DNA of 64,000 bases. Source: Pseudovirgaria hyperparasitica (Eukaryota; Ascomycota; Dothideomycetes; Acrospermales; Acrospermaceae). Position 1 is the stretch's first letter, and every line of letters begins with the position of its first letter. Both the position numbers and the translations under genes were made by a program. Under the pieces are notes generated by a model that worked only from the letters and a program-made list of their open reading frames with translations, was not told the origin of the DNA and made no database searches. Below, in pieces: positions 54,301 to 64,000 of the stretch. The stretch covers positions 62,001 through 126,000 of the forward strand of contig NW_022985579.1 in assembly GCF_010093815.1 (NCBI RefSeq), in the 5' to 3' direction.

Positions 54301-56327
54301 CTTGTTGATACGGCTTTGCGCGGGAGAAGCAGAGAGCTCTTCCATGATGTTCCATCGACAGCCAAGATCTTCAAGGAAGCTCTGAGAACGGGCCAGGCTT
54401 TCTATCACTTTCGGCCATGTCAAAATCTCGAGCGCCATATTTGGGTACTGTGCACCCTGACCGGTGAATACGAAGCCTAACCGAGGAGTTGAAATATTTA
54501 TAGAGCGCCGGGAGGTGAGTGATCTACTACCGAGCTCAATCAAATCTTGGCTAGATTCAATTATGGAGTATGCACGCCATGATTGTGGGAGCTGCCGTAA
54601 GTTAAGAGTGTACAGAACATCCTCCAGGGCTTCAGCGTTGAGATGGGTTCGGCGATGCGAAAGGTATGCAGATATCGACTGGGTGATTCGTGCGACTCCT
54701 TCTTCGTCTGATGAACATATAGCTAGAATTCTAGAGGTGCAGCTAGGAGCCACGTTCACGGGTACCAAATCGCCACTATTTGCAACTTTGTCTCTATGGC
54801 CGTCAACCGACGCGATACCATTTGACTTCACCATGCAACTGAGGCGGAGAGTCTTGGATCCATAGTTATACCCAGCGGCTTGGAGATAGTCCATGGCAGA
54901 GTCTAGAACAACGTGTACATTTGTTCCACCTGGAATAGATTAGCGCGGTAAATAATAGTTTCCACTTGGCTCACCAAATCCAAACGAATTCACCGAGGCC
55001 CTTCGAGTCTCATCCTTGGGCCAAGGTATACTTTGCGTGGGAAAATGGAGCTTCAATCCAACCGCATCGATTCGCGGATTAAGCTCATCGAAGTTAGCAT
55101 TTGGGGGTATGATGCCCTCTTCTAAGCAAATGACAGTCTTGACAATTGCTGCAAGCCCGCTTGCACCTTCCAGATGGCCAATCATTGACTTCAGCGCGCC
55201 GACGTACATTGGCGACGAGGCGGAGCGGTATTCTTGGAACGCTTCACCAATTGCTGAGGCTTCAATCGGATCTCCAATGAACGTGCCAGTACCGTGACTT
55301 TCGAAAAAGCGGGTGTATGCCATGTCTAATTCAGCCTTCTTGTATGTTTCTCTAATAAGTTGCAACTGCATGTCTTTGCTTGGCTGGGTAAGACCTCCGG
55401 GGGTGAAGCCGTCTTGATTCATGCCGATCGACCTGATGACTGCGCGAACCGGGTTGCCGTCCCTGATTGCTTTGGAAACTGGCTTGAGAAGTAGTGAAGC
55501 GAAACCTTCACCGCGCCCGTACCCATCGCCTTTTGCATCAAAGCTTCGAGAAGTCCCACTTGGAGAGAGGAAGTTGAGATTACTCAAAGAAATCCCAAAT
55601 TCAGGTCCAAGAATGATGTTGGCGGCTGCAACGATGGCCATATCCGAGCCAGAGTAGATGGCCTGGCAACCTAGAGCCGTGGCAACCAGACTACTTGAAC
55701 AAGCGGTGTCCACGAAGATGCTTTCCCCTTTTAGATTGAAGAAATAACTAATCCTGTTTGCTAGGATAGAGCTAGCAGTACCAATTGCGTTGTATTTGGG
55801 CATGCTCTGTGTGTCACGTGACTGCATTTGAGCGAAGTCGTGGGCGAATGAGCCCACATGGACTGACGTTTTTGTCCCACTGACGTCTTTCAGAGAAAGC
55901 CCAGCATTCTCTATAGCATGGTAAGTGGCCTCCATCAATGCTCGCTGTTGTGGGTCCATGGCGATGACCTCGTGAGGGGCCATAGCGAAGAAGCCAGCAT
56001 CAAAGTTGCGGATGTCTGAGCCTAGAAAGTGTGCTTTCCTTGCGGCAATCTTCAAGGGTCACTTTAGCTGAAAATATCATTTAGGAGAGCTTTGAGGCTT
56101 ACGGTATTCCGTTTCCCTGAAGGATGCCAGAAACTGTCTATATTGAGACGGTCCTCGGGGTATTCTGTGGCCAGGTTCTCTCCGACCAGTAGAGCCTTTA
56201 GAAAAGCATCGGAGGACTCTATGTCTTTTGGAAACTTGAAACTCATGCCGATAATGGCAATTGGCTCTGTCTCTGCGGCCATGTGGTGGTCAGACTGCTG
56301 ATTGTGGTATCCCGGAACACTCGGCAT
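48357..56327 (-). CDS. Highly reducing type I polyketide synthase (KS-AT-DH-MT-ER-KR-ACP)
   Basis: Five exons: 56327-56103, 56049-54975, 54929-50236, 50189-49260 and 49208-48357, with introns of 53, 45, 46 and 51 bp, give about 2591 aa. Active sites in order: KS with DTACSSSL (Cys192), ESHGTGTFIGDP and IGHLEGASG; AT with GHSSGE (Ser676); DH with HQIDGQIWYP (His1020) and HPATLDGIFQ (Asp1213); methyltransferase with LEIGAGAGAS (near 1475); ER with HAAAGGTGQA (near 2015); KR with GGLGGIG (near 2222) and SNYAAGN (Tyr2363); ACP with FGVDSL (Ser2544). All catalytic motifs are present and no thioesterase follows, as usual for this class, which makes reduced, methylated chains. The product cannot be predicted. 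It stands between RIP blocks with an MFS gene nearby. Intron 1 has a weak acceptor (TTGAAG). Confidence 0.95.
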
Positions 56328-56520
56328 CTTCTTCAATACGGGGTATAGTATGCCCTGTTCTGATGGTATGTAGTCCAGTGGAGGTTCTTGCTAGATTATC
56401 GACACTTGTATACGGCACACCTAGCAGAAATTTGTGCGATGAGCGATTAGACAAGCTTCGGTTTTCAAGAAGTGGGTAACTTTATGCTTAAGGCGAGCGT
56501 CTGCATCTTCGATGCAACTC

Positions 56521-56530
56521 TATTTAAAAG
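56521..56530 (-). promoter_or_regulatory. TATA-like element of the PKS gene
   Basis: Read on the minus strand the sequence is CTTTTAAATA, about 195 bp before the PKS start codon. It lies between the start codon and the inverted-repeat element, so the element would sit just upstream of the core promoter. Confidence 0.4.
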
Positions 56531-56620
56531 CCGTAAGTTAATAGCCATTTTTAAAGTGGCGTGTCATTCGATATAGCGACCACAACAATGTTAGGAGGGA
56601 TGAGCTGCATACATGGATGG

Positions 56621-56968
56621 ATCCGTCGTTTTGCTAGAACCTAAGTCGCTAGCACTAATAGTGCACGCGTGTTCTCTCCCCCATCTCTCTATCCATCTAG
56701 AGCTCTGTTCTACTTTAACGTCTATTCTCCTTCTTCCTCTTCTCTAAGAAACTAGACCCTCTTATTATAGAATAGAATAGAGAGTATAGAGCTTAATAAC
56801 ATGTAGACTTAATCTCCTTAGTCTACTCTATGAGTCTATGTAGGTATGTTAGTATATAGACCCTTATATAGAGGTAGAGAGGTAAAATAACTATCCAATA
56901 GGGGTGTGTAAATATACGCGTGTAATTGAAAAATGCTAAGCGACTTAGGCTCTAGAAAAACGACGGAT
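56621..56968. mobile_element. 348-bp MITE-like element with terminal inverted repeats
   Basis: The left end begins ATCCGTCGTTTTGCTAGAAC and the reverse complement of the right end begins ATCCGTCGTTTTTCTAGAGC. Over the first 30 bases there are two mismatches, and the arms continue less well to an ACGCGT motif in both. The interior is AT-rich with no reading frame. This is the layout of a non-autonomous DNA transposon. No target-site duplication is visible, perhaps because of mutation. It lies about 295 bp upstream of the PKS start codon. Confidence 0.75.
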
Positions 56969-56969
56969 G

Positions 56970-58220
56970 TCTTAAGCGCTCGCTCGAGTACTCTTGGCAG
57001 CGCCGATAGTAGGTACCGACCCTGTTTACTACCGGTTAGCCAGCCTCTCTATTTCTACCTAGAGCCCTATTCCATGTACATTACTATTACTTATCTAGAC
57101 TCCGGCATGCATATACAGTCGGATATAACCCGAGGGCCTAGATTAGAATTATATAGTTAGTTAATCTAAAAGTTTAGCTTAAGATTAGAATCTATACTAT
57201 AGAATTACTAGAAATACTTATATTAGAATAAATTAAGTATATAATAATTATCTAATTAAAAAGTAGAAGGGAGATAGAAAGACTAAGAGATAGATTATAA
57301 GTATATTATATCTATATCTTAGAATATTATATATATTTACTAATATATAACTTTAAGTAACTAGAGATATAGAAATTTTAGTAGATTTAATAAAATAAAA
57401 TTAATTAATATATCTAGCTAATAGTAGTCTATCTATTATCTATATATAAGATTAAAACTAACTAAGATTTAGATAATAGAGCTTAATAATAGAAATACTA
57501 TAGAGATATATAGATACTTTAAGTTCTAGTACTAGTAGTATATTAAGTCTCTTTATAGAAATAGATATAGTAGATAAGAAATAAATAGATATAGTAAGAT
57601 CTAGATAGTAATAAAGATTCTTTAGACCTCTTAGTATATATTATATAATATATATATATTTTATCTAAAATTATCTTTTATATAAAATTACGTTTTCTTT
57701 AATAGCTTTAAAATTAAGATTTTAGAAAGTTTCTAATTATATTTAAATATACTACTTTTATATAGACTCTTATCTTATATATATATAATAATAATAAAGT
57801 AAATAAATAAGTTATTTTAAAAATTCTTTAAATAATAGTTATTTTAAGAAGAGATAAGAAAAAGAAACTTAAATATAGTTTTTTATTAGAATAACTTACT
57901 TATTTATTCTTTTTTTCTTACTTTCTTATATTCTATTTCTATCTATTACTATATTAAGTTATAGAATAGAAATAGAATAGATATTAGTAGAGTCTAGAGA
58001 AAGGTACTATATAATTAGTAATCTATAAGATTTCTATAGATCTAATATAGAGATAGCTAATTAATATCTAGAAGACTAGCTTATATAAAACTAATATAAT
58101 TATTATAGCCGTCTTCGAATTATTATTATTAACGTTAACTATATTTAACTAGTATAGTATAAATGGTCTTAAGCTACACGTCTTTAAGTAAACAAGGTAC
58201 ACGTCTCAGAGTAAATAACC
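56970..58220. repeat. AT-rich RIP-degraded block, repeat copy 2
   Basis: From about 57130 to 58150 the sequence is extremely AT-rich, full of TpA steps and stops in every frame, with CpA and TpG nearly absent. The part at about 57711-57895 aligns with copy 1 at 46816-47000 and shares the 16-mer at 57738-57753. It separates the PKS from the transporter gene. No coding remnant is readable. The 360 bp that follow regain normal composition and should hold the transporter promoter. Confidence 0.65.
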
Positions 58221-58581
58221 TCCCTTGCATCGGTTAAAACATATCCGCCCTCTCCGGAACCATGTATTTGAACTTACACAAGTAATCTAACCAATTAGAT
58301 TTAGACTATACCATCTTCGCAATCTTTCTTAAGGCGTAGATTAAGCTTGTACTCTGTATTACGTTATTTAATAAGATTGAGCGTGCATGGATTCGGATTG
58401 TATGCGCCGTCTGCTCTAAGCATAAAACCCTATCCCGACGGAGCAATTACGGCCCGGCTCATCTGCCTCAGCAGTGGACGGCTACATAGCACCTACAACG
58501 CACGTGTGCGAGCCCTGAGGTAGGCAAAGCAGTTTTTCAGATGAGACTATCCGAGTCCAACTCTTTCATCTTCTGCATACC

Positions 58582-60557
58582 ATGTCGAATATCAAGAACG
58601 AGGCTGTGAGAGACGACATCTCTCAACCTGCTGTGGTTCAGAATGGCTCTTCGAAACACTTCGAAGATTCTCTGGATCACGTACAGTGGATTACAGGATG
58701 GAGACTGTGGATCATTGGTATTGGGTAAGTCTGGCAAAATTCCAAGCGACTATATCTGCTGAGGCATCGCTAGGCAAGGTCTCTGCTTGTTCATGGTCCA
58801 GACAGAATTAAGCATCACAGGAACAGCAATAATATCTATCACGAATGATCTTGGGAACTTTGCGATCAGCTCATGGGTTTTTACAGCTTACCTACTCGCC
58901 TACGGAGGTGAGAATCTGAAAATACCAGTATTAAAGTTAACACAACTTGACATTATCGCAGGCTTTCCAATTATTCTTACCCGGCTTTCCGACATTTTGG
59001 GCCGCAAAGTTGTCTGGCTCAGTTGCCTGGTTCTCTTCATCATATTCACCGGCGCATGTGGAGCATCACAAACGCTATTTCAACTGTAACTCATCCATAA
59101 TCGAACAACCCTCTTTGGTGAGCTGACATCGGTTAGCATCATGTTCCGTTGGATAACAGGCATTGGTGCAAGCGGAGTCCTTTCCATTGCCAGCCTCTAT
59201 GGTTTCGATTTACGCCCTCCTGAAAAATGGGCTCAATACTCCGCAGCTGTCATATCTGTGGTGACAATATCGTTTGCCATTGCGCCAGTAATCGGGGCAG
59301 CCCTATCGAACGTCGGTCAATGGCGGTGGGTATTCCTGCTGAAGTAAATACTTTTCCTCCTCGAACATAATGTCAATTAAGAAATCCGCTAAAAATTTCA
59401 GTGTTCCGTTAGGCGTCGTAACCTTTCTCATGCTATCTTTCGCCGCACCTAGCAAACTCACACAGGAACCCGCCTCCAGAAGGCGCTCTGATATACCTGA
59501 TGGACATTCGAAAGGGCGAACGAGTGCTCTTCGTACGCTTGACGTAATAGGAGTCGTCACTGTTCTTGGAAGTTCGATACTAATCACAGCTGCCTTGCAG
59601 CAGGCCGCCAAAGGAATACCTTTCAGGTCAGCTCAGGTGATCGCTTTGATAGTCGTCGGAGGGCTACTTTCCTTAGCATTCGTGCTCTGGCAATGGCTTC
59701 TATCGTCCAATAGCAGGACTGTCTCGCCGTTGCTCTCGTGGGAAATTTTGACAAACCGGATATTCTTGGGTATGCTTGTGTACGCGTTCCCAAATGCTGT
59801 CATGCTGTATGATATCTTGACATTCGTAGTGATTCTTGGCTTGTCGGTGCCATCGTTGCTGTCAGCATTGTTCAGATACCTCAGAGGTTCGCAGTGGTCA
59901 ATGGCTATTCGATTTTAGACGCGGGCGTGAGACTGCTCCCGTTCGCTGCTGTGATGGCTGTCTCTTCGATACTTGCGACAGTCATCATGACAAGAGCTAA
60001 GATACCTGCTGTCAACATGCTCATCTCAAGCGGACTTCTCATGGTGGCTGGCACGGTAGGTCTGTCCAAGTCGTCAACGTCAGGACAACTTCAAGCCCAT
60101 CAATATGGTTTCCAAATCCTTACCGGTTCTGGTGTCGGCATAATGGTTGTCGTTCTAGGAATCTTACCTCCGTACGTTGTAGAGAGAAAATATATAGGTG
60201 AGTGTCCTTTGAGTCAATGATCACACCCGGCTGACCCAAGTCTTAGCGGTGACTTCTGGGGCTGTTACTCAGTTCAGACTGCTTGGCTCTGCGATCGGAT
60301 TGGCCCTCGTGACGTGTGTATCGAACCCCTATCTATCTAGAAACTTACAGGGGATTTTGTCCACCGAGGAAATCAAAGACTTCCTTGATCGTCCTTCAAC
60401 CTTGTATGAACTAGCGCCTCAGAAGCAAGCCGCGTTACGTGAGATCAGTGGTAAATCTTATAATTTGCAGATAACGATCATGATTGGGTTTTCTGTGGCA
60501 ACAGTACTTTTTAGCTTGCTACAATGGCAAAGAAACGCTATCGTGATCAAAGGATAA
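58582..60557 (+). CDS. MFS drug/toxin efflux transporter (DHA2-like, 14 membrane segments expected)
   Basis: Seven exons: 58582-58724, 58774-58907, 58962-59085, 59137-59343, 59402-59779, 59830-60197 and 60247-60557, with six introns of 49-58 bp, give 554 aa. Every junction keeps frame. The order of motifs is that of fungal cluster transporters: ITGWRLWIIGIGQGLCLFMV, SSWVFTAYLLAYGGFPI, LSDILGRKVVWLS (loop motif A), MFRWITGIGASGVLSIASLY, QWRWVFLLNVPLGVVTF, then PQRFAVVNGYSILDAGVRLL and GVGIMVVVLGILPP in the second half. The family exports small molecules by proton antiport at the plasma membrane. Its closeness to the PKS suggests export of the polyketide, which is inference. It is read away from the PKS across the RIP block. 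Confidence 0.9.
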
Positions 60558-60630
60558 GGCACAAACTACACGATTGTGATAGGCTTATTCTACTACCAAC
60601 CAAGTCTCAAACAACATTGCACTCGCTGTC

Positions 60631-61758
60631 TTAAGGGCAATTGATAAGGAAAGTGATCCTCACTGATGATCCATGTAGCGTGAGCAATTGATTGTCGAAA
60701 ATGATCTCCACAGTGAGCTCAGCTCTAATATACTCTAGCATCCTTGCCGTGCTGCTAGTCATCACGGCTAGGGACAGCATATTAGCTATAGATTTCAGTT
60801 CACTGCACAGGATTGGAAATATATGGTAGACATTTATGTGGGTACTATATTTGTTGCAATCTTCACATACGATGATTCCAGCTGACTCACTAACATCGCG
60901 GTGCAGAACTTGCTTATCACTGCCATCCTCATTCGCAGCGTACAATGAACCTATAAGATCCGTGATGTAAATACGATTCTCCTTTCGATCATGAGCAATG
61001 CCCACACCTTCATGTAACCTTTCTACAATGATCTCTGTTTCCAACCCTTCTTGTACTCGATTGAGATCGAGTCGACTAATGGTGTTACCGAAAGGCATTT
61101 CGCCTCGGCCACTCATATAGAGAATGTTAGTCTCAATGTCAACGTCTAAGTCGATAGACTCTGGAAGGTCCTCGAGAAGAGTAACTTTGTCGTTCCGAGA
61201 CTCGGCGACTTCTCCTGTAGGCATATCTAGATCCGCACACCATAATGAGCCCGTACCACTTTTCGGAGCACCTTTTCGTGTCCAGTATAGCTTTCGTCGC
61301 CGAGGGTCAACGGCAACTCTACACACCACTTCGCCATATCAGCGCCGGCACCACCTATATCTCGATTCGAACATTTTCGCCTTCAAGTCTGCAGCTCCAT
61401 ATCTTGCCGCCTTCTCTGTCCGCCCAATATAGTCTTCTAGCCGAATCATCTATAGCAATTTGCTTCGGACTCCGAGTGACTCCTTGGGACACCAAAACGC
61501 TTGTTTCGTGCTTCGTGAGATCAAGTCTTGATATCTGTCCACGTTGGCTTCCCGGAGGACTCATTTGGGTGAAGTAAATGTATCGATTGGAAGTGTCCAT
61601 GACCAGACTATCTGGAAGATTCGTGATTATATCAAGGAGAGTAGTGAGAGAAGATACGTCTGTTTACATACAGATTCGTCTTTGGGACTAAGGTCCACAT
61701 GTCGAGAAATGCCAAGATCGAGAAAGAGGAGAACTCTACGTTGAATTCTGGGATCCAT
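60631..61758 (-). pseudogene. YWTD / SMP-30-like beta-propeller gene with frameshifts
   Basis: The ATG at 61758 starts MDPRIQRRVLLFLDLGISRH. Homology then continues in other frames: LPDSLVMDTSNRYIYFTQM, RSPKQIAIDDSARRLYWADR, GADMAKWCV, RVAVDPRRRKLYWTRKG, IDLDVDIETNILYMSGRG and IAHDRKENRIYITDLIGSLY. These are the repeated YWTD-type blades of a fungal six-bladed propeller family. The frame changes at about 61660, 61360 and 61325, each consistent with loss of one base in a short run, and the spacing is too small for normal introns. The last 75 codons after SESAGI show no homology. It is most likely a recently broken gene; assembly error is the alternative. Family members are hydrolase- or lactonase-like, sometimes found in metabolite clusters. 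Confidence 0.7.
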
Positions 61759-61929
61759 GTTTAAATGTGTCATATGATGCGAGAGTCTAACTGACAAAGT
61801 GATACAACTTGGTCATTCGAGCGTCAGACAAATGTCGCAGGAAGCATGTGTTATCTTTAGTCATGAACGAACGGCCAACAAGCATCTGTAACCACTTTGG
61901 GTAGATACACTAGAGGTCCGTGCTCTATG
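61759..61929. other. Short spacer upstream of the YWTD gene
   Basis: Presumed promoter of the broken YWTD gene before composition shifts to AT-rich. No distinct element was seen. Confidence 0.4.
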
Positions 61930-62300
61930 TTAGCTTCTAGCTAGATCTAGAGAAGGTATATATATATCTTACTATGAAGGGTATATATAGTACCTCTATT
62001 TTCTACTTAGTTTATATTCTAATAACATAAGATCTATACTAGTCTAAGTCTATACTATTATATATAATAAGTATAAGAATAATAATATTATTTTTTAAGT
62101 AGATAAAGTTATACTCTATAGATATATATCTTCTCTAGTTAAAGCTATTTTACTTTATAAGAAATTCTTTATAATTATCTCTCTAACTAGACTCTATTTG
62201 TAAGAATAGAGTTATTAGATAGTAGTATAGTTAGATAGAATAATAGGGTGTATTCTATTACAGAACAAATTACTACCGAACCCTTTTAGTAGGAATCTAA
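61930..62300. repeat. AT-rich RIP-degraded block
   Basis: TATATATA-rich DNA with almost no CpA or TpG and stops in all frames. A short inverted repeat (CTCTATT ... AATAGAG) lies near 62190-62210. No alignment with the other two AT-rich blocks was convincing. Confidence 0.6.
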
Positions 62301-64000
62301 GAGTATATATATAAAGGGACGCCGATCTATCTAGCACGTGACTATTTACCGCCCTTCACGTTACGTCCTAACCCTATTAGCTAAGGTATATATAGGTCGG
62401 GTCCTACCTAAGGCTAAGTTCTAATAATTATCCCTTCCCTCTAGGAAGCTACCCTTAGCGACCTAGATTATTACCTAACAATTAGGAGCCGTTCTTTCGA
62501 TATACGAAAGAACGTTACACGGGCCTAGGCGGTAACCATGCACGACTCTTAGTAGAAAAACTAGGTAGTCGAAAGACACCGTAAGGCAGAGTCGAAAGGC
62601 AGCCCTTCCCACGCCTATATCCGAATAATTTTTATATATTAAGAAATCGCATGGTCGAAAGTTATGTCTAGCTAACTTATAATTATTATTTTCACGGAGG
62701 GGGTGGCGAAGAATATACATGAAAACTACACATTTTTCGCGATTTTTACTTTGATTTTCCCAACCGTGCACGATCGGTACCTAGGTATACTACACGCCAA
62801 CCTACGTATACGTCTAAGGACCTTAGTAATCCTTATAGAATCGCGTACTCTAAGACACCTCTAGGATCGCTAATTCTAATCCATTCTACTACTCACGAAC
62901 TTTATAAGCTATAGCACCCCCCTTAGTACCGCTTCCTAATATAGATGGTATACGTTAAGCATGGGACATTATATTTAAACTTTTCCCTATCGGCGGGAGC
63001 GATAGAGCTTAAGCCGTCTTCTTCCGACCGTTATCGTTTCCTAGCCCGCCACTATTTATCGTACGATTACTAGAGGCAGCGGCTCGTTAGCTGAACGAGT
63101 AATAGATTCTAGCCTATTTACACGTTACTAATACGAATAATAACTCGCCTAATAACGATAAAGAAGACGATTTCGTTCCTAACACATGCCTACCGCCTCC
63201 GATATCTCCCCTACCCTCTTAATAATCTTATATAACTTCTAGCACCACGGTAGCTCTTCGTATAGTACTAGCGTAACTAGAGATAATAGTCTATAATACT
63301 AATTAAGAGCGAGAAGAGGATAACGAAGAAGAGCGTTAGTCTATATATCCCCCTAGAAAGCGGCGCCGTAACGATATATCTAACTAGAACGAATAGTTAA
63401 CTACGAGAACTCCGCTAACGACCACGAGGGTAAGTAATAAAATCCGGGCTAAGTTAAGAGTAAAGCATGAGGCTATGCTTAGGGAGGTTATGGAGCCATT
63501 TACTAACCCCGATAGCCCGTCATCACGGAACGAATATAAAGCATAGCTCCGTGTAAATGTAAGTTATCTTCGTTAGATAGGCATATTATAACACTTCCCT
63601 AAAGATATAAATATGGTTAGATAACTTCTTAATCGCGTATTAGAGATCGGTTCACCGTTAACGCTACTTTACTTTAGATTACTACTATAAGAATAGCGAG
63701 ACGGTAAGACGGTAGACATAGCGCCTCATAGCCTTAATCCCCTATAGATTATTATTAGGGATACGACGTTAACTAGGGAACGCTTAGTATATACATTTAT
63801 AGACTAGGCTAGTATACTCTACTTTAAGATCGTTAAGCTAGTACATACATCGCGTCTTATCGGGATTAGACGTCGCCTAGCACTCGCGGATATATATAAA
63901 GCTATAAACGCTACTAAGAAGGCACTAAAAACAGACCGTACATTTACCCTTAGCACTAGGCAAGGCATCCGGTTAATTATGAAGGCTCGCCTATATGCCC
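62300..64000. repeat. RIP-mutated repeat with retained CpG, runs off the window
   Basis: Composition is mixed rather than AT-rich, but TpA is very frequent, CpA and TpG are scarce and CpG is kept, which is the pattern left by CpA-to-TpA RIP. The end of the window, from about 63785, has a long open stretch on the plus strand with protein-like text (SILYFKIVKLVHTSRLIG, LALADIYKAINATKKALKTD) broken by TAG. This suggests decayed transposon coding sequence. The element continues beyond 64000, so its class cannot be named. Confidence 0.6.
62490..62514. repeat. Perfect 10-bp inverted repeat (hairpin)
   Basis: CGTTCTTTCG is followed by a five-base loop and CGAAAGAACG. It lies where the AT-rich block gives way to the CpG-retaining repeat, and may mark an element end or be a chance survivor of RIP. 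Confidence 0.7.

Noticed and set aside
46720-58220. CRISPR array or prophage-like structure in the AT-rich blocks
   Set aside because: No regular repeat-spacer pattern and no phage-like genes; composition and context are those of RIP-affected fungal repeats.
1-64000. tRNA, rRNA or other structured RNA genes
   Set aside because: Scanning by eye for tRNA B-box-like GGTTCGAATCC and related motifs gave nothing convincing; a covariance-model search was not possible.

Overview
The window reads as nuclear DNA of a filamentous ascomycete, most likely a dothideomycete (Pleosporales-like). Genes are short and compact on both strands, introns are mostly 45-70 bp with GT...AG ends, and ordinary-GC gene regions alternate with AT-rich blocks that look mutated by RIP (TpA-rich, CpA/TpG-poor, CpG kept). 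The class-level placement is inference from protein character and genome style.

Region 1 (1-15.2 kb) holds mainly conserved housekeeping genes: the 3' end of a BTB-like gene, a PXB/DUF3818 protein (one intron), an 880-aa disordered protein with a short helical segment, a 3.7-kb gene-poor gap with possible gene debris, a small ankyrin protein, the splicing factor Prp45 (apparently lacking its usual N-terminus), the TFIID subunit TAF11 (divergent from Prp45), and ribosomal protein L4 (three exons).

Region 2 (15.2-42.9 kb) is looser. It holds a secreted Gly-rich, Lys/Glu-rich, six-Cys protein whose leader contains a 14-bp tandem repeat, a large MAP-kinase-phosphatase-like DUSP with repeated SPR-x-x-EF motifs, a ferric reductase, a second BTB-like protein, an intracellular-looking GH16 enzyme, an F-box protein, a small acidic-tailed protein and an FHA-forkhead transcription factor (two exons). 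Several 1-3 kb gaps have no convincing gene.

Region 3 (42.9-64 kb) is the accessory part. A secreted GH3 beta-glucosidase (four exons) borders an AT-rich RIP block and a decayed Gly/Gln-rich gene. Then comes a complete highly reducing polyketide synthase (KS-AT-DH-MT-ER-KR-ACP, five exons, about 2591 aa), a 348-bp inverted-repeat element in its upstream region, a second RIP block, a seven-exon MFS transporter and a YWTD/SMP-30-like gene carrying three apparent single-base frameshifts. The window ends in RIP-degraded repeat DNA. PKS, transporter and the broken YWTD gene look like a small secondary-metabolite locus set among repeats; two RIP blocks on either side of the PKS seem to carry copies of the same repeat family. 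Exon-intron structures were derived by hand from splice motifs and frame continuity and have not been tested against transcripts.
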